Positions 41,590-50,400 of a stretch of 64,000 nucleotides of DNA are shown piece after piece. Positions within the stretch are counted from its first letter, which is position 1; the number at the start of each line of letters is the position of its first letter. Source of the DNA: JBFHFS01 sp041583495. GTDB taxonomy: Bacteria; Bacteroidota; Bacteroidia; Bacteroidales; Marinilabiliaceae. The translations under genes were made by a program, and so were the position numbers. Below the pieces are notes generated by a model, which made no database searches, was not told the DNA's origin, and saw nothing but the letters and a program-made list of their open reading frames with translations. Location: contig JBFHFS010000029.1 of assembly GCA_041583495.1 (NCBI GenBank), forward strand, positions 1 to 64,000, written 5' to 3'.

Positions 41590-43134
41590 ATGAATTCAAC
41601 ACCACTCAAACTATTTTTCAACAGATATTGGATCTTAATGACCCTCGTTGCTGTTAAATTGGGATTGCAATTTGCACTTGTAAACCCAATTTATGAGTTG
41701 CATCGGGATGAGTTTTTATATCTCGACCAGGCCTTTCATTTAGCCGCCGGATACATTTCAGTGCCCCCCTTTACTTCCTGGATGGCCACTGTGGTCTATA
41801 TTCTTGGGGGTGAACTATTTTGGATAAGGTTATTTCCTGCCCTGTTGGGTGGCCTAACGGTGGTATTTGGGTGGCTGATTGTTGAAGAACTGGGTGGAAG
41901 GTTGCCGGCAAAGATAGTGGCTTCTGTTTTCATTGTTTTCTCGGTATATACCCGTTTGAATGTTCTATTTCAACCCAACTCATTCGACTTTCTTGCATGG
42001 ACCGTGGTCTTCTATACCGTTTTAAGGTACATAAAAGTTCCCCACCCTAAATGGCTCCTCTTATTATCACTAATAATTACCGCAGGATTTTATAATAAAT
42101 ACACAATCGCGTTCCTGGTCGTTGGATTATCCATGGGAATCCTCCTTACAGAACAAAGAAGTGTATTTACAAAGAAAGCGCTTTGGTATGCCATAGCCCT
42201 CTCCTTGTTGCTTTTGTTACCCAATATTATTTGGCAAATAACCAATCAATTCCCGGTGCTCCACCTTATGCAGGCCTTAAAACAAAGTCAGCTGGTGTAT
42301 GTGAACCGTATCGACTTTTTACTTAACCAGGTGAAGTATGGGGTTATTGGAGTCCCCACCTTAGCTGCTTTCTGGGCCTTGATATTATACAAACCCTTTA
42401 AACCCTATCGCTTTGTAATATGGACCTTTCTGATAATAATGCTTCTTTTTACCATCAGCCGTGCAAAGAGCTATTACACCCTGGGCCTTTATCCGGTTCT
42501 GTTTGCCTTTGGAAGTGTTTATCTGGAAGCCCTATTTAAAAAATGGGCCCCTATCCTGATGGCCTTTTTGGCTTTATCCAATATTATTGTCTATTCTTTT
42601 ATTGTAAAATTCATGATGCCTTGCCAGAATCCCACTGAAATAATCGTCGATAAGGAGGCTTATGAGCGATTCGGTCTGCTTCGCTGGGAAGATGGCCTCA
42701 ATCATCCCATCCCTCAGGATTTTGCCGATATGCTTGGATGGAAGGAGCTGGCAGAAAAAGCCCTGACAGCCTATCAGTTACTGCCTGCCAACGAACGCCA
42801 AAACACCTTAATATATTGCGACAACTATGGCCAGGCAGGTGCCCTAAACTATTACAACAGAAAAACCATGCCAGAGGCCTATTCTTTTAGTACCGATTAC
42901 ATCTACTGGCTACCTGAAAAAATGGAAATTCACAATATGCTGTTTGTAGGAAAATTACCTGGTAAAGAGGTCATTAACCTGTTTCATGAGTATAAAACAG
43001 TGGGTAGGATTGAGAATGAATTTGCCAGAGAAAAGGGAACCACCATATTTTTGTTTCTTGGAGCCAAAAGACCGGCTTCTGAAATGTTTTATAAAATGGC
43101 TAATGAAAGAAAAAAGAATTTCGAGATCTTTTGA
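41590..43134 (+). CDS. ArnT/GT39-like membrane glycosyltransferase
   Basis: This 514-residue protein has about 11 membrane helices and the first-loop acidic motif HRDEFLYLDQAFHLAAGYISV, as in the GT39/ArnT/PMT glycosyltransferases that use polyprenyl-phosphate sugars. The second half holds a soluble extracytoplasmic part from about residue 345 (KEAYERFGLLRWEDGL ... YCDNYGQAGALNYYN). GGAGG lies 5 nt upstream of ATG 41590, an unusually strong ribosome binding site for this window. It probably transfers a sugar to lipid A or protein; acceptor and donor are unknown. It appears monocistronic. Confidence 0.87.
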   Translation: MNSTPLKLFFNRYWILMTLVAVKLGLQFALVNPIYELHRDEFLYLDQAFHLAAGYISVPPFTSWMATVVYILGGELFWIRLFPALLGGLTVVFGWLIVEELGGRLPAKIVASVFIVFSVYTRLNVLFQPNSFDFLAWTVVFYTVLRYIKVPHPKWLLLLSLIITAGFYNKYTIAFLVVGLSMGILLTEQRSVFTKKALWYAIALSLLLLLPNIIWQITNQFPVLHLMQALKQSQLVYVNRIDFLLNQVKYGVIGVPTLAAFWALILYKPFKPYRFVIWTFLIIMLLFTISRAKSYYTLGLYPVLFAFGSVYLEALFKKWAPILMAFLALSNIIVYSFIVKFMMPCQNPTEIIVDKEAYERFGLLRWEDGLNHPIPQDFADMLGWKELAEKALTAYQLLPANERQNTLIYCDNYGQAGALNYYNRKTMPEAYSFSTDYIYWLPEKMEIHNMLFVGKLPGKEVINLFHEYKTVGRIENEFAREKGTTIFLFLGAKRPASEMFYKMANERKKNFEIF

Positions 43135-43227
43135 AAAGAACCCAATGGCAACATTGCACATGAATTAACTTTAATTTAATCCTGTTGTCATGACTAAAAT
43201 TAGTGATAACCTCTAAAAATCAACAAA

Positions 43228-43407
43228 ATGGCTGAAAGTAAATGTGAAAATTGCGCCATGAAGGCCAGGTACGATGCCAAACCAAAATCCTTAATCGGTA
43301 GATTCTGGAGATGGCACATTAACTTTTGCCCCGGATGGAAAGGCTATATGAAGACCCTCGATGAGGCGAGCCGAAAAGCTATTACTGAAAAGTATCAGCT
43401 CAAATAA
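43228..43407 (+). CDS. Small Cys-containing conserved protein
   Basis: This is a 59-residue protein beginning MAESKCENCAMKARYDAKPK. It carries a CxxC pair at residues 6-9 and a third Cys in the motif WRWHINFCPGWKGYM. It ends with charged helical sequence (EASRKAITEKYQLK). I recall similar short proteins in Bacteroidota and other phyla. The ATG follows an A-rich leader, the frame has no internal stops and the residue pattern is clearly non-random, so it is very likely real. It may bind zinc or a metal cluster. It lies 93 nt after the glycosyltransferase gene. Confidence 0.65.
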   Translation: MAESKCENCAMKARYDAKPKSLIGRFWRWHINFCPGWKGYMKTLDEASRKAITEKYQLK

Positions 43408-43518
43408 GATATTTTATTCCAACGCCATTTGCAGCTGTTCCCTCTATTTATTGAAAAGGCAAAAAAAAAATTGCCAATAACTAAGCAATTGATTAGTTTT
43501 GTGTCCCGATTGAAGATT

Positions 43519-44082
43519 ATGGCCAGAAGAAAACAATATAGAGAAGAAGAGGTCATTGAAAAGGCGATGAACCTTTTTTGGCGCAACGGTTACGAAACCA
43601 CCTCAACAAGGATGCTGGAAAATGAGATGGGCATCAACCAGTTCTCAATTTATTCGAGTTTTGGCAACAAACAGGGTGTTTTACTGGAAAGCATAAAATG
43701 TTATAAAGGCAAACTAAAAGGAATTGTCGGTAAACTGAAAAACTCCGGGAATGGGCTGGAGGCCATAAAACAGTATTTTTACGACTTCCTTGAATTTTCG
43801 AAAGGAAATGAACATCCGATGGGATGCCTGTTGGCCAATACGGCTAATGAGTTGGGCTCCCACGCTGGGGCTCTGATTAACGATGAAATTGGAAATTTCA
43901 CGAGATCCCTTAGAAACCTTTTTGTGGATATTTTAAAACAAGATGCGACCAAAAGCCCACAAACTCTGGAGAAACAGGCGAACTATTTAATTATTTCCAT
44001 CACCGGACTATCACTGGCCTCTAAGGTTTATAGTAAACAGCAATTGGCCGACTATATAGAAACCACCTTCGAAAGGTTATAA
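43519..44082 (+). CDS. TetR/AcrR family transcriptional regulator
   Basis: This 187-residue repressor has an N-terminal HTH (KAMNLFWRNGYETTSTRMLEN, GINQFSIYSSFGNKQGVLLESI) and a helical ligand-binding part resembling the group with TetR_C domains of nitrilase/EthD-associated operons (GCLLANTANELGSHAGALI). ATG 43519 is chosen because the HTH starts 10 residues later; upstream in-frame codons do not look coding. It precedes an EthD-like and a DsrE gene and probably controls them. The ligand is unknown. Confidence 0.88.
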   Translation: MARRKQYREEEVIEKAMNLFWRNGYETTSTRMLENEMGINQFSIYSSFGNKQGVLLESIKCYKGKLKGIVGKLKNSGNGLEAIKQYFYDFLEFSKGNEHPMGCLLANTANELGSHAGALINDEIGNFTRSLRNLFVDILKQDATKSPQTLEKQANYLIISITGLSLASKVYSKQQLADYIETTFERL

Positions 44083-44422
44083 ATTTATTGGCTCTGCGTG
44101 TGAACCATGATGAATTGAATCCTGGTTAATTACACCTGTTTTGTAATTAACAAGGTAACCGATTAACCCAAATAACTTAGTCAATTTATTATTGTATTTT
44201 GGTCCTAACACCGTTTTACCCAAAAAAATTAAAATTAATCGAAGCCTTAAGAAATGGTCAACAAGGGAAAGAGTTCATTATATTAATATCCGGTTTAATA
44301 GTTGAGATGCAAGGCCCCTATTTCAGTAGCAACACAACATCAAAAGCCTGTGTTCACGAATATGGGGTGAACAGAAAAGCCCTGACATAGTTATTACTTA
44401 TAAGAATTAAAAACATTTCCTT
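44083..44422. other. 340-bp intergenic stretch
   Basis: Nothing convincing. A 63-codon frame at 44199-44390 has no recognisable pattern and an A/T-rich, shadow-like composition. The stretch must hold the promoter of the EthD/DsrE unit and may carry the TetR operator. Confidence 0.4.
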
Positions 44423-44737
44423 ATGATTAAATTAACGGTGATGCATCCCAATTGCTCAGACCCGGTAATTAATATAGAATTTTTCACGAATTCTTCCAGT
44501 GCCATTATATCCGATTTGTTAGGCTGGTCGGTATTGAAAGCAGAAACGCACAAGGGCACACCGGAAGAAGGTAATCCCGAAGAACCGGTTGCACAGGTGG
44601 CCATTTCCCATCAAAAAATTGAATCAATAGAACTACTTCAGGAGTCTTTTATCCCTGATATAGAAGGGGTCCTGGCTGCGCTTTCCCAGTTTTCGAAAGT
44701 ACAGCCACTGGCTCAATCTATTGATATTAACAACTAA
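44423..44737 (+). CDS. EthD-family dimeric alpha-beta barrel protein
   Basis: This 104-residue protein has the EthD layout: MIKLTVMHPNCSDPVINIEFF, then LLGWSVLKAETHKG, PVAQVAISHQKIESIELLQE and the closing FSKVQPLAQSIDI strand. The usual catalytic-site His of the H(M/L)P motif after the YY pair is replaced by NSSSAI. It may therefore bind a ligand without EthD-like chemistry, or act on another substrate. EthD partners typically detoxify or process small molecules. It lies 208 nt before the DsrE gene. Confidence 0.65.
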   Translation: MIKLTVMHPNCSDPVINIEFFTNSSSAIISDLLGWSVLKAETHKGTPEEGNPEEPVAQVAISHQKIESIELLQESFIPDIEGVLAALSQFSKVQPLAQSIDINN

Positions 44738-44945
44738 GTAAAACACCAAAATACAGATGGTATTTCCCCTTCCTCACCAAACATTTTGATGTTGACATTT
44801 TTCAAACCGGGTGCTGAGATTACAACCAATCACAGAACCATCAAGATCAACCAGAGATTAGGATGCCCCCTGCTTCGATGAATAGGTGCGCCATCTGGTA
44901 ATACCTGGAAAATAAAAAACGGATTCCACATTAAAAACCCCCGAA

Positions 44946-45281
44946 ATGGACAAACTCAATATTCTTTGGACCACGACAAACAAGGATACCATCATCAACA
45001 TGATTACCATGTATGCAACAGGGGCCATCAAAAAGGGATGGTGGAAAGAGATTAATATCATTATCTGGGGGGCTTCGGCCAAACTCATTGCCGAAGATGC
45101 CCAAATCCAGGGTTATGTAAAACAAATGATGGATGCGGGAATTCATGTGGAGGGCTGTCTTTCATGCAGTGACCAGTTCGGGGTAACAACAACACTCAGA
45201 GATCTTGGTATCAACCTGAAATATATGGGAGAACCGTTGACCAGCTACCTGAAAAACGACGAGAAAGTATTGACGTTGTAA
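44946..45281 (+). CDS. DsrE family protein
   Basis: This 111-residue soluble protein has a DsrE/TusD-like fold: LNILWTTTNKDTIINMI, INIIIWGASAKLIAEDAQIQ, MMDAGIHVEGCLSCSDQFGV and LRDLGINLKYMGEPLT. It keeps Cys residues in GCLSCSDQFGV, the site that carries sulfur in active relatives, so sulfur transfer or sulfur sensing is possible. It lies after the EthD-like gene and before a strong terminator, so the TetR-EthD-DsrE group ends here. Confidence 0.85.
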   Translation: MDKLNILWTTTNKDTIINMITMYATGAIKKGWWKEINIIIWGASAKLIAEDAQIQGYVKQMMDAGIHVEGCLSCSDQFGVTTTLRDLGINLKYMGEPLTSYLKNDEKVLTL

Positions 45282-45305
45282 AACCTCTTTTCCAGGAGGT
45301 TTTTT
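45281..45305 (+). terminator. Intrinsic terminator after the DsrE gene
   Basis: AAACCTC and GAGGTTT flank a TTTTCCAG loop, then more T residues. The left arm begins at the DsrE stop codon. Confidence 0.85.
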
Positions 45306-45624
45306 ATAAAAAGTCAGTCTATAAAATTGGTTTTTAGTTAGGTTTAGAATGATATCTAATCCATTTATTTGGATGAAAAAACTATTTTTGCCAACCCAAA
45401 CGGGTGCCATCATCCGCAAATCAAGCATACATATTTTGAGGGGATTTACCCCCCCTGAGGTTCGGGCACCCCTAAAAGCAAATTATATTTAAAGGGAAAG
45501 AGCCCCCGAAAAATCGGGAAAAGGAACCTTGCACATTACTTGTCCCTTTTTGGGAAAAAGGAAGAGCATTTCTGGGGTGTTTCCCAAAGGCCAACAAACC
45601 TATAAACAACTGACAATTAAACAA
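45306..45624. other. 319-bp stretch before the phospholipase A gene
   Basis: No gene is visible. A short palindrome CCCGAAAAATCGGG lies near 45506-45519, one of the recurring TCCCG-type elements. Confidence 0.4.
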
Positions 45625-46527
45625 ATGAATAAATTTTCGAATACATTAAATATCGGCCTGTTATGGGCTGTACTTCTATCTTGCTGGATGAATGGAACCG
45701 CACAAAGCCCGGAGTTACATTCAATGTATGAGCAACAGTTTGGCTCCCTGGATCAGAATGTCATCAAACATGGTTATCTGCAGATTACCGACGAAGAATT
45801 GCTGAAAATATTTGATAATCAACCCAGCTTTGGGATGTTTCATGACAATTATTTCACAACCGGGGTACCGACAAATCAACAAGTTAATGCCGAGACCTCG
45901 GATGCGAAGTATCAAATAAGTATAAGACAGCGTATTACCAAATCCATATTGCCCTTTCGCTCCACCCTGTTTTTAACGTATACACAAAAATCGTTTTGGG
46001 ATATTTATCAAAATTCATCCCCCTTTTCCGAGAACAATTACAATCCCGGAATAACCTTAATGCGTCCCAAGATTATCAACCACCAACTGCGGGGAATTGC
46101 TACTTTATCCGTTGAGCATGAGTCAAATGGATTGGATTCCATTAACTCACGCAGCTGGAACTACATAGCTGTTTCGTGGATCTATTTCTATAATCCAAAT
46201 ATTTGGGCTCAGATAAAAATATGGAGAGGATGGCTGGCCGAAGACAACGACGATCTTTATGATTACAGGGGGTATGGATTAGCCGCGCTGAATTATAAAT
46301 CGAAAAATGAACGGTTTTGGGCCACACTGCTCATTAATCCACGGGCTTCATTCGGCGCGGCAAATACAACGATGGAATTAAATTATAAACTAACCAAAAA
46401 ATCAAATCAATATCTCTTTGCGCAATGGTATAACGGATATGGAGAGAACCTGGTAGATTATAATAAGTATACTTCGATGGTTCGTGTGGGCATCTGTATT
46501 AAGCCATCGCTAAGAAACTTTTACTAA
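45625..46527 (+). CDS. pldA: Outer-membrane phospholipase A
   Basis: This is a 300-residue outer-membrane enzyme with a signal peptide (1-26) and a 12-strand barrel pattern. The active site is fully present: YTQKSFWDIYQNSSPFSENNY, and VEHESNGLDSINSRSWN giving His165, Ser167 and Asn179. The His-x-Ser and Ser-to-Asn spacing of 12 equals that of E. coli OMPLA. It cleaves phospholipids in the outer leaflet when the envelope is disturbed, and needs calcium and dimerisation. ATG 45625 is preferred over the ATG at 45529. It is followed 14 nt later by the nitroreductase gene. Confidence 0.95.
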   Translation: MNKFSNTLNIGLLWAVLLSCWMNGTAQSPELHSMYEQQFGSLDQNVIKHGYLQITDEELLKIFDNQPSFGMFHDNYFTTGVPTNQQVNAETSDAKYQISIRQRITKSILPFRSTLFLTYTQKSFWDIYQNSSPFSENNYNPGITLMRPKIINHQLRGIATLSVEHESNGLDSINSRSWNYIAVSWIYFYNPNIWAQIKIWRGWLAEDNDDLYDYRGYGLAALNYKSKNERFWATLLINPRASFGAANTTMELNYKLTKKSNQYLFAQWYNGYGENLVDYNKYTSMVRVGICIKPSLRNFY

Positions 46528-46541
46528 TTGGATAAAATGAT

Positions 46542-47375
46542 ATGATGAATTTTAGAGTTGATCCTCTTTTGTGTATTCATTGCGGACTGTGCAGCTCGGA
46601 ATGTCCGGTATTGATCATCAATAACCAAACCGACTTTCCGACCATAAAGGAGGGAAAAGAGGAAAATTGCCTGAAATGTCAGCATTGTTTGGCGGTTTGT
46701 CCGGAGGGAGCCATTTCCATTTGGGGGAAACAACCCGAAAATAGTATTCCTGGTAATTCTCAAGTTCCAAAATCGGATGAGCTGGCGAATCTGATGCAAA
46801 CAAGACGCTCCATCCGGAAGTTTAAAAGGGATGAAATCGAGAAGGATTTAATTCATCATTTGATTGCAATGGCCTCGTATGCACCAACTGCGAAAAACGA
46901 AAATGCTGTGCAGTTTACCGTAGTCGACAACAAAAAAGATATGGTGAAGCTGCGTCAATTGGCCTACAACCAAATAAAAAAAGCATCCCAGGAAAACAGG
47001 ATTCCGGAGGCACATTTGTACCTTAACAATTTTCAGAATGTGTGGGAAACCAAACAAATTGATGTTATTTTCCGCGATGCGCCTCACTTATTAATTGCTT
47101 CGGCACCAAAAAACGGAACCTTTCCGATAATGGACTGCGGAATAGCAATGACTTACTTCGACTTATTGGCCAACAGCAAAAAAATAGGGACTTTGTGGAA
47201 TGGCTTTGCCAAATATGTATTCGAAGATGTTGCTCCTGAACTAAAAAAAGAAATAGGGATTCCTGAGAATCACGTCATTTCAACGGTTATCGTGTTTGGA
47301 AAACCAGCGGTTAAATTTGCCCGATCCATCCAAAATGACCAGCCAAATATTAAAGCTGCTTTTTTAGAGCCCTGA
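46542..47375 (+). CDS. Ferredoxin-nitroreductase fusion protein
   Basis: This 277-residue cytoplasmic protein fuses two 4Fe-4S clusters (CIHCGLCSSECP and CLKCQHCLAVCP) to an FMN-binding nitroreductase domain at about 85-277 (TRRSIRKFKRDEI, ASYAPTAKNENAVQF, FRDAPHLLIASAP, GIAMTYFDLLA, HVISTVIVFG). Such proteins pass electrons from ferredoxin-type donors to FMN; natural substrates are unknown. An ATG at 46545 is an alternative start. It starts 14 nt after pldA and converges with the protease gene at 47498. Confidence 0.92.
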   Translation: MMNFRVDPLLCIHCGLCSSECPVLIINNQTDFPTIKEGKEENCLKCQHCLAVCPEGAISIWGKQPENSIPGNSQVPKSDELANLMQTRRSIRKFKRDEIEKDLIHHLIAMASYAPTAKNENAVQFTVVDNKKDMVKLRQLAYNQIKKASQENRIPEAHLYLNNFQNVWETKQIDVIFRDAPHLLIASAPKNGTFPIMDCGIAMTYFDLLANSKKIGTLWNGFAKYVFEDVAPELKKEIGIPENHVISTVIVFGKPAVKFARSIQNDQPNIKAAFLEP

Positions 47376-47444
47376 TACAAACCAAATTTAACCAACAACA
47401 CCTTATCACAACAGATTCACAGGATACCTTAAAACCCAAAGGAA

Positions 47445-47490
47445 TGGCCACCTATCGAGAGCCACATGAATTGGCTCCCGATAGTGGCCA
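47445..47490. terminator. Long hairpin between convergent genes
   Basis: TGGCCAC-CTATCG-GAGCC pairs with GGCTC-CGATAG-TGGCCA around ACATGAATT with one bulge and one mismatch, about 17 bp. On the minus strand it is followed by TTTGGGTTTT. It probably ends the protease operon and perhaps also the nitroreductase transcript. Confidence 0.6.
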
Positions 47491-47497
47491 AACGCTC

Positions 47498-50400
47498 TTA
47501 GTCCTCGCCTGTACGAATGACAAAATAGAGGTATAAGTTGGGATTGGAATAGTCGGTACTTAAATAGGTTGACTCCTCCGTTGAAGTAACCCCACCACTT
47601 GCATTAAACTGGGTTGTTTTGATATTCCCATCTATTTTGCTGACTACACTTTGCGTCTCGGCGGTATTACTGGTTTTAAAGGTCAAACTGTTCTTACCAT
47701 AAGAGGTATCCATCCCCGAACCGGACAAGGCAGGTTGTATATAGTCTATGATATCCTTCAACCAATAGGTTTTTGTAAAATCTTTTATACTCCCGGTGTA
47801 CCCATTAAACACCAATCTTTCTTCAACATCTCCATCGGGACCATCCACAAATTCGATATAGGTATGGTATTTATGAACCTTAGTTTCTTGTTCTGTAATT
47901 TTTAAGGTTCCCGAAACGATGTCGTGCTCAATTGTTTGAGTAAAGATCGTACTGTCTTTTATGGTGGGCATACCCTTGGTAAATCCCTGGTCGATGATTA
48001 AGGTGTATTGGGTTTGGGTTTGGTAGGTCTGATTATTAATAATTTGTTTGGTAGTGGAATTATTGACCATCTCTACCTTAAATTCGGTGACGTTCTGCAA
48101 ATAGGCCGCATCGGGTGAACCCATGGAAATATATTCCTTGCCTTTATCAAAGGTGTGCTGCAAAGGAGAGGCCCCATCGTAAATACTAAGCAGGCCTACA
48201 TTTTCGATATTCAGAATAGGCGTTGCCGTGAGTTCAAACGAAGCGTCAAAATCAGTTGAAACTGAATTTTTATTGATTAAAAGTAAAAAACTGTAGTTGC
48301 TAAATTTGGTCAATATATTTTCCTTACTCCTGGCATCAAGAAGGAAATTATATCCGGTTGAATCAGAAATATTCACATAGGTCATTTCCTTCTTTTCGTA
48401 ATCATAGGTTGCATGATACACCAGATGGTTATCATCGGAATTGTGGTTTCGTTTATAGTTTACAAGCACGAGCGTGTCGGGACATAAATTTTCGAGGAGC
48501 ACGATTTTTGCCGCCGTATAAGGTACTTTTATTTCCATTTCATCCTTTTGGGGTATCTCGTCCCCTTCTTTAAAACTATAGGAAACAGGAAAAGTGAAGA
48601 CTCCTATGTTTTTTGGATGTTGCACATAGGAATACGGATTTCCATTCTTATTGATTATTGTATAATTTATGGTATCTCCTGATAGAATATACTTCACAAA
48701 ATCCTCATATTCATCGCCAATAGTCGAATTCAAATAGGTTTTAATGTATCCATCCAGATAATTTACCCAGGTTCCAAAATAGGATGTTTCTTTCAGAAGA
48801 ACATCAGGCCTCAATTTTGCACCCATTCGGTAACTGCGCATATAATGCAAGAATGTACTGGCTAAATTTGGGTCGTTTGAATTAGTGAAACTCTTTGAAA
48901 ACAACGGAATATTATTGTCGTCATACCATGAATCGGATAAGATATCAAAGATGGATTTTCCATCATTTGAAGGAGTACGCCCCGCCTTTAATAAATATTC
49001 AGGTTCAGCCACCTCCTGAATTTGATCATCCCAAACCAATCGGTCCGACAAAGGAGCATGGGCTTCCTGCCACCAATAATTTTGAAGGGTTACTGTCATA
49101 TAATAATCTTGAGTATAATGCATATACTCGTGAGCCAGTGTCCTGCGCACATCATCCGGATCTGTGGTATACATTGGATTAATATAAAAATAGCCTCTGC
49201 CAGCCATATATCCGCAAAACCCCAATTGTCCAGCGTGTTTTTGTTGTGAATCCACATAAACATTAAATCTTAATCCGGGGGTTTGGAGTCCCAACGATTT
49301 AAATTTATCGATAATCTGATCCATGTATTCGCCCATATCCTGAATCATAAATGGAGTACCACCATTATCAGGATCAGTATTGCTGTTGCGCCAGGGTTCC
49401 GGAGCCATTTTTTTTACAACCAATTCGTAAGCAGTAAAACTAGTCCAATCTGCATCCCCCTTGTAAATGATATTTACATGATCGCGTGTGTGAATATGCG
49501 TGAATGATCCATGTGCCAATTCAAACCATGCCAGTTTTGTGAGATGATTGGTAAAGAATTCGATTGTACTATCTTTTAGAGATATTCCGCTGCTTCCATA
49601 AAGTTCCCATTTTTGATTAATGTCATTATAATATGCTGCCTTGTATTTATTAACATCCATCTTATCAAATGTATTGACATCGACATTCTTAAACTTAATT
49701 AGCAATGGGATATCGAAAACACTTCCGAAGCTAACATTTACATCATACGCAGTGCTTGATGTTACTGAGTCAGGAGCTGCTGGCGGATTCTCAAGTTTAG
49801 TGATGGTCAGGCGAAAATCACTTTCATGAAAATTAATAGGCACAACTATTTCAATGCTATCAACACTGATCGTTTTGGTTTCTTCTGTTACATTTATTAT
49901 TTCATCAAAAAGCACATTTCCCAGGGCATTCACCTTCAGCTTATCGCTGTATAAAGGGTCGCAATCGGTTTCTAGGATGCTGCAGCGGTAATAGGCTGTA
50001 TTCCTGGGGGCAAGAATCAGGTTTTGGGTGCTTACACTTTTTACATTGGCTTGTAAATCGGCCCGTTCCATCGTTTCGGATACCTGTTCCCAGGTAACGC
50101 CATCGGCCGAGGCTTCCCATTGAACCAGGCCCCTTTTGATTTTTATGGGGGGCACCAGGGTAACGGTTCCGTCGGCAATGGATTTATCGGCAGTGGCCGC
50201 CAGAGAGGTCACATATTCATCGGGGTATTTTTCCGCAATGATCTCCTCATCGGTGGCCATTTTAAACCCGATGGTCTCCGTATTGAGGTAATCCATGCAG
50301 GGGGTGGTGATTGTGGAGCCATTGTAATCGAACCAAAAAGAGGGCACGTTGGAATTGAAAACCTTACAGTAGTATTGGTTGTTTACGTTTCCTTCATTCA

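Noticed and set aside
44199..44390. 63-codon frame upstream of the EthD-like gene
   Set aside because: No homology pattern; probably promoter region.
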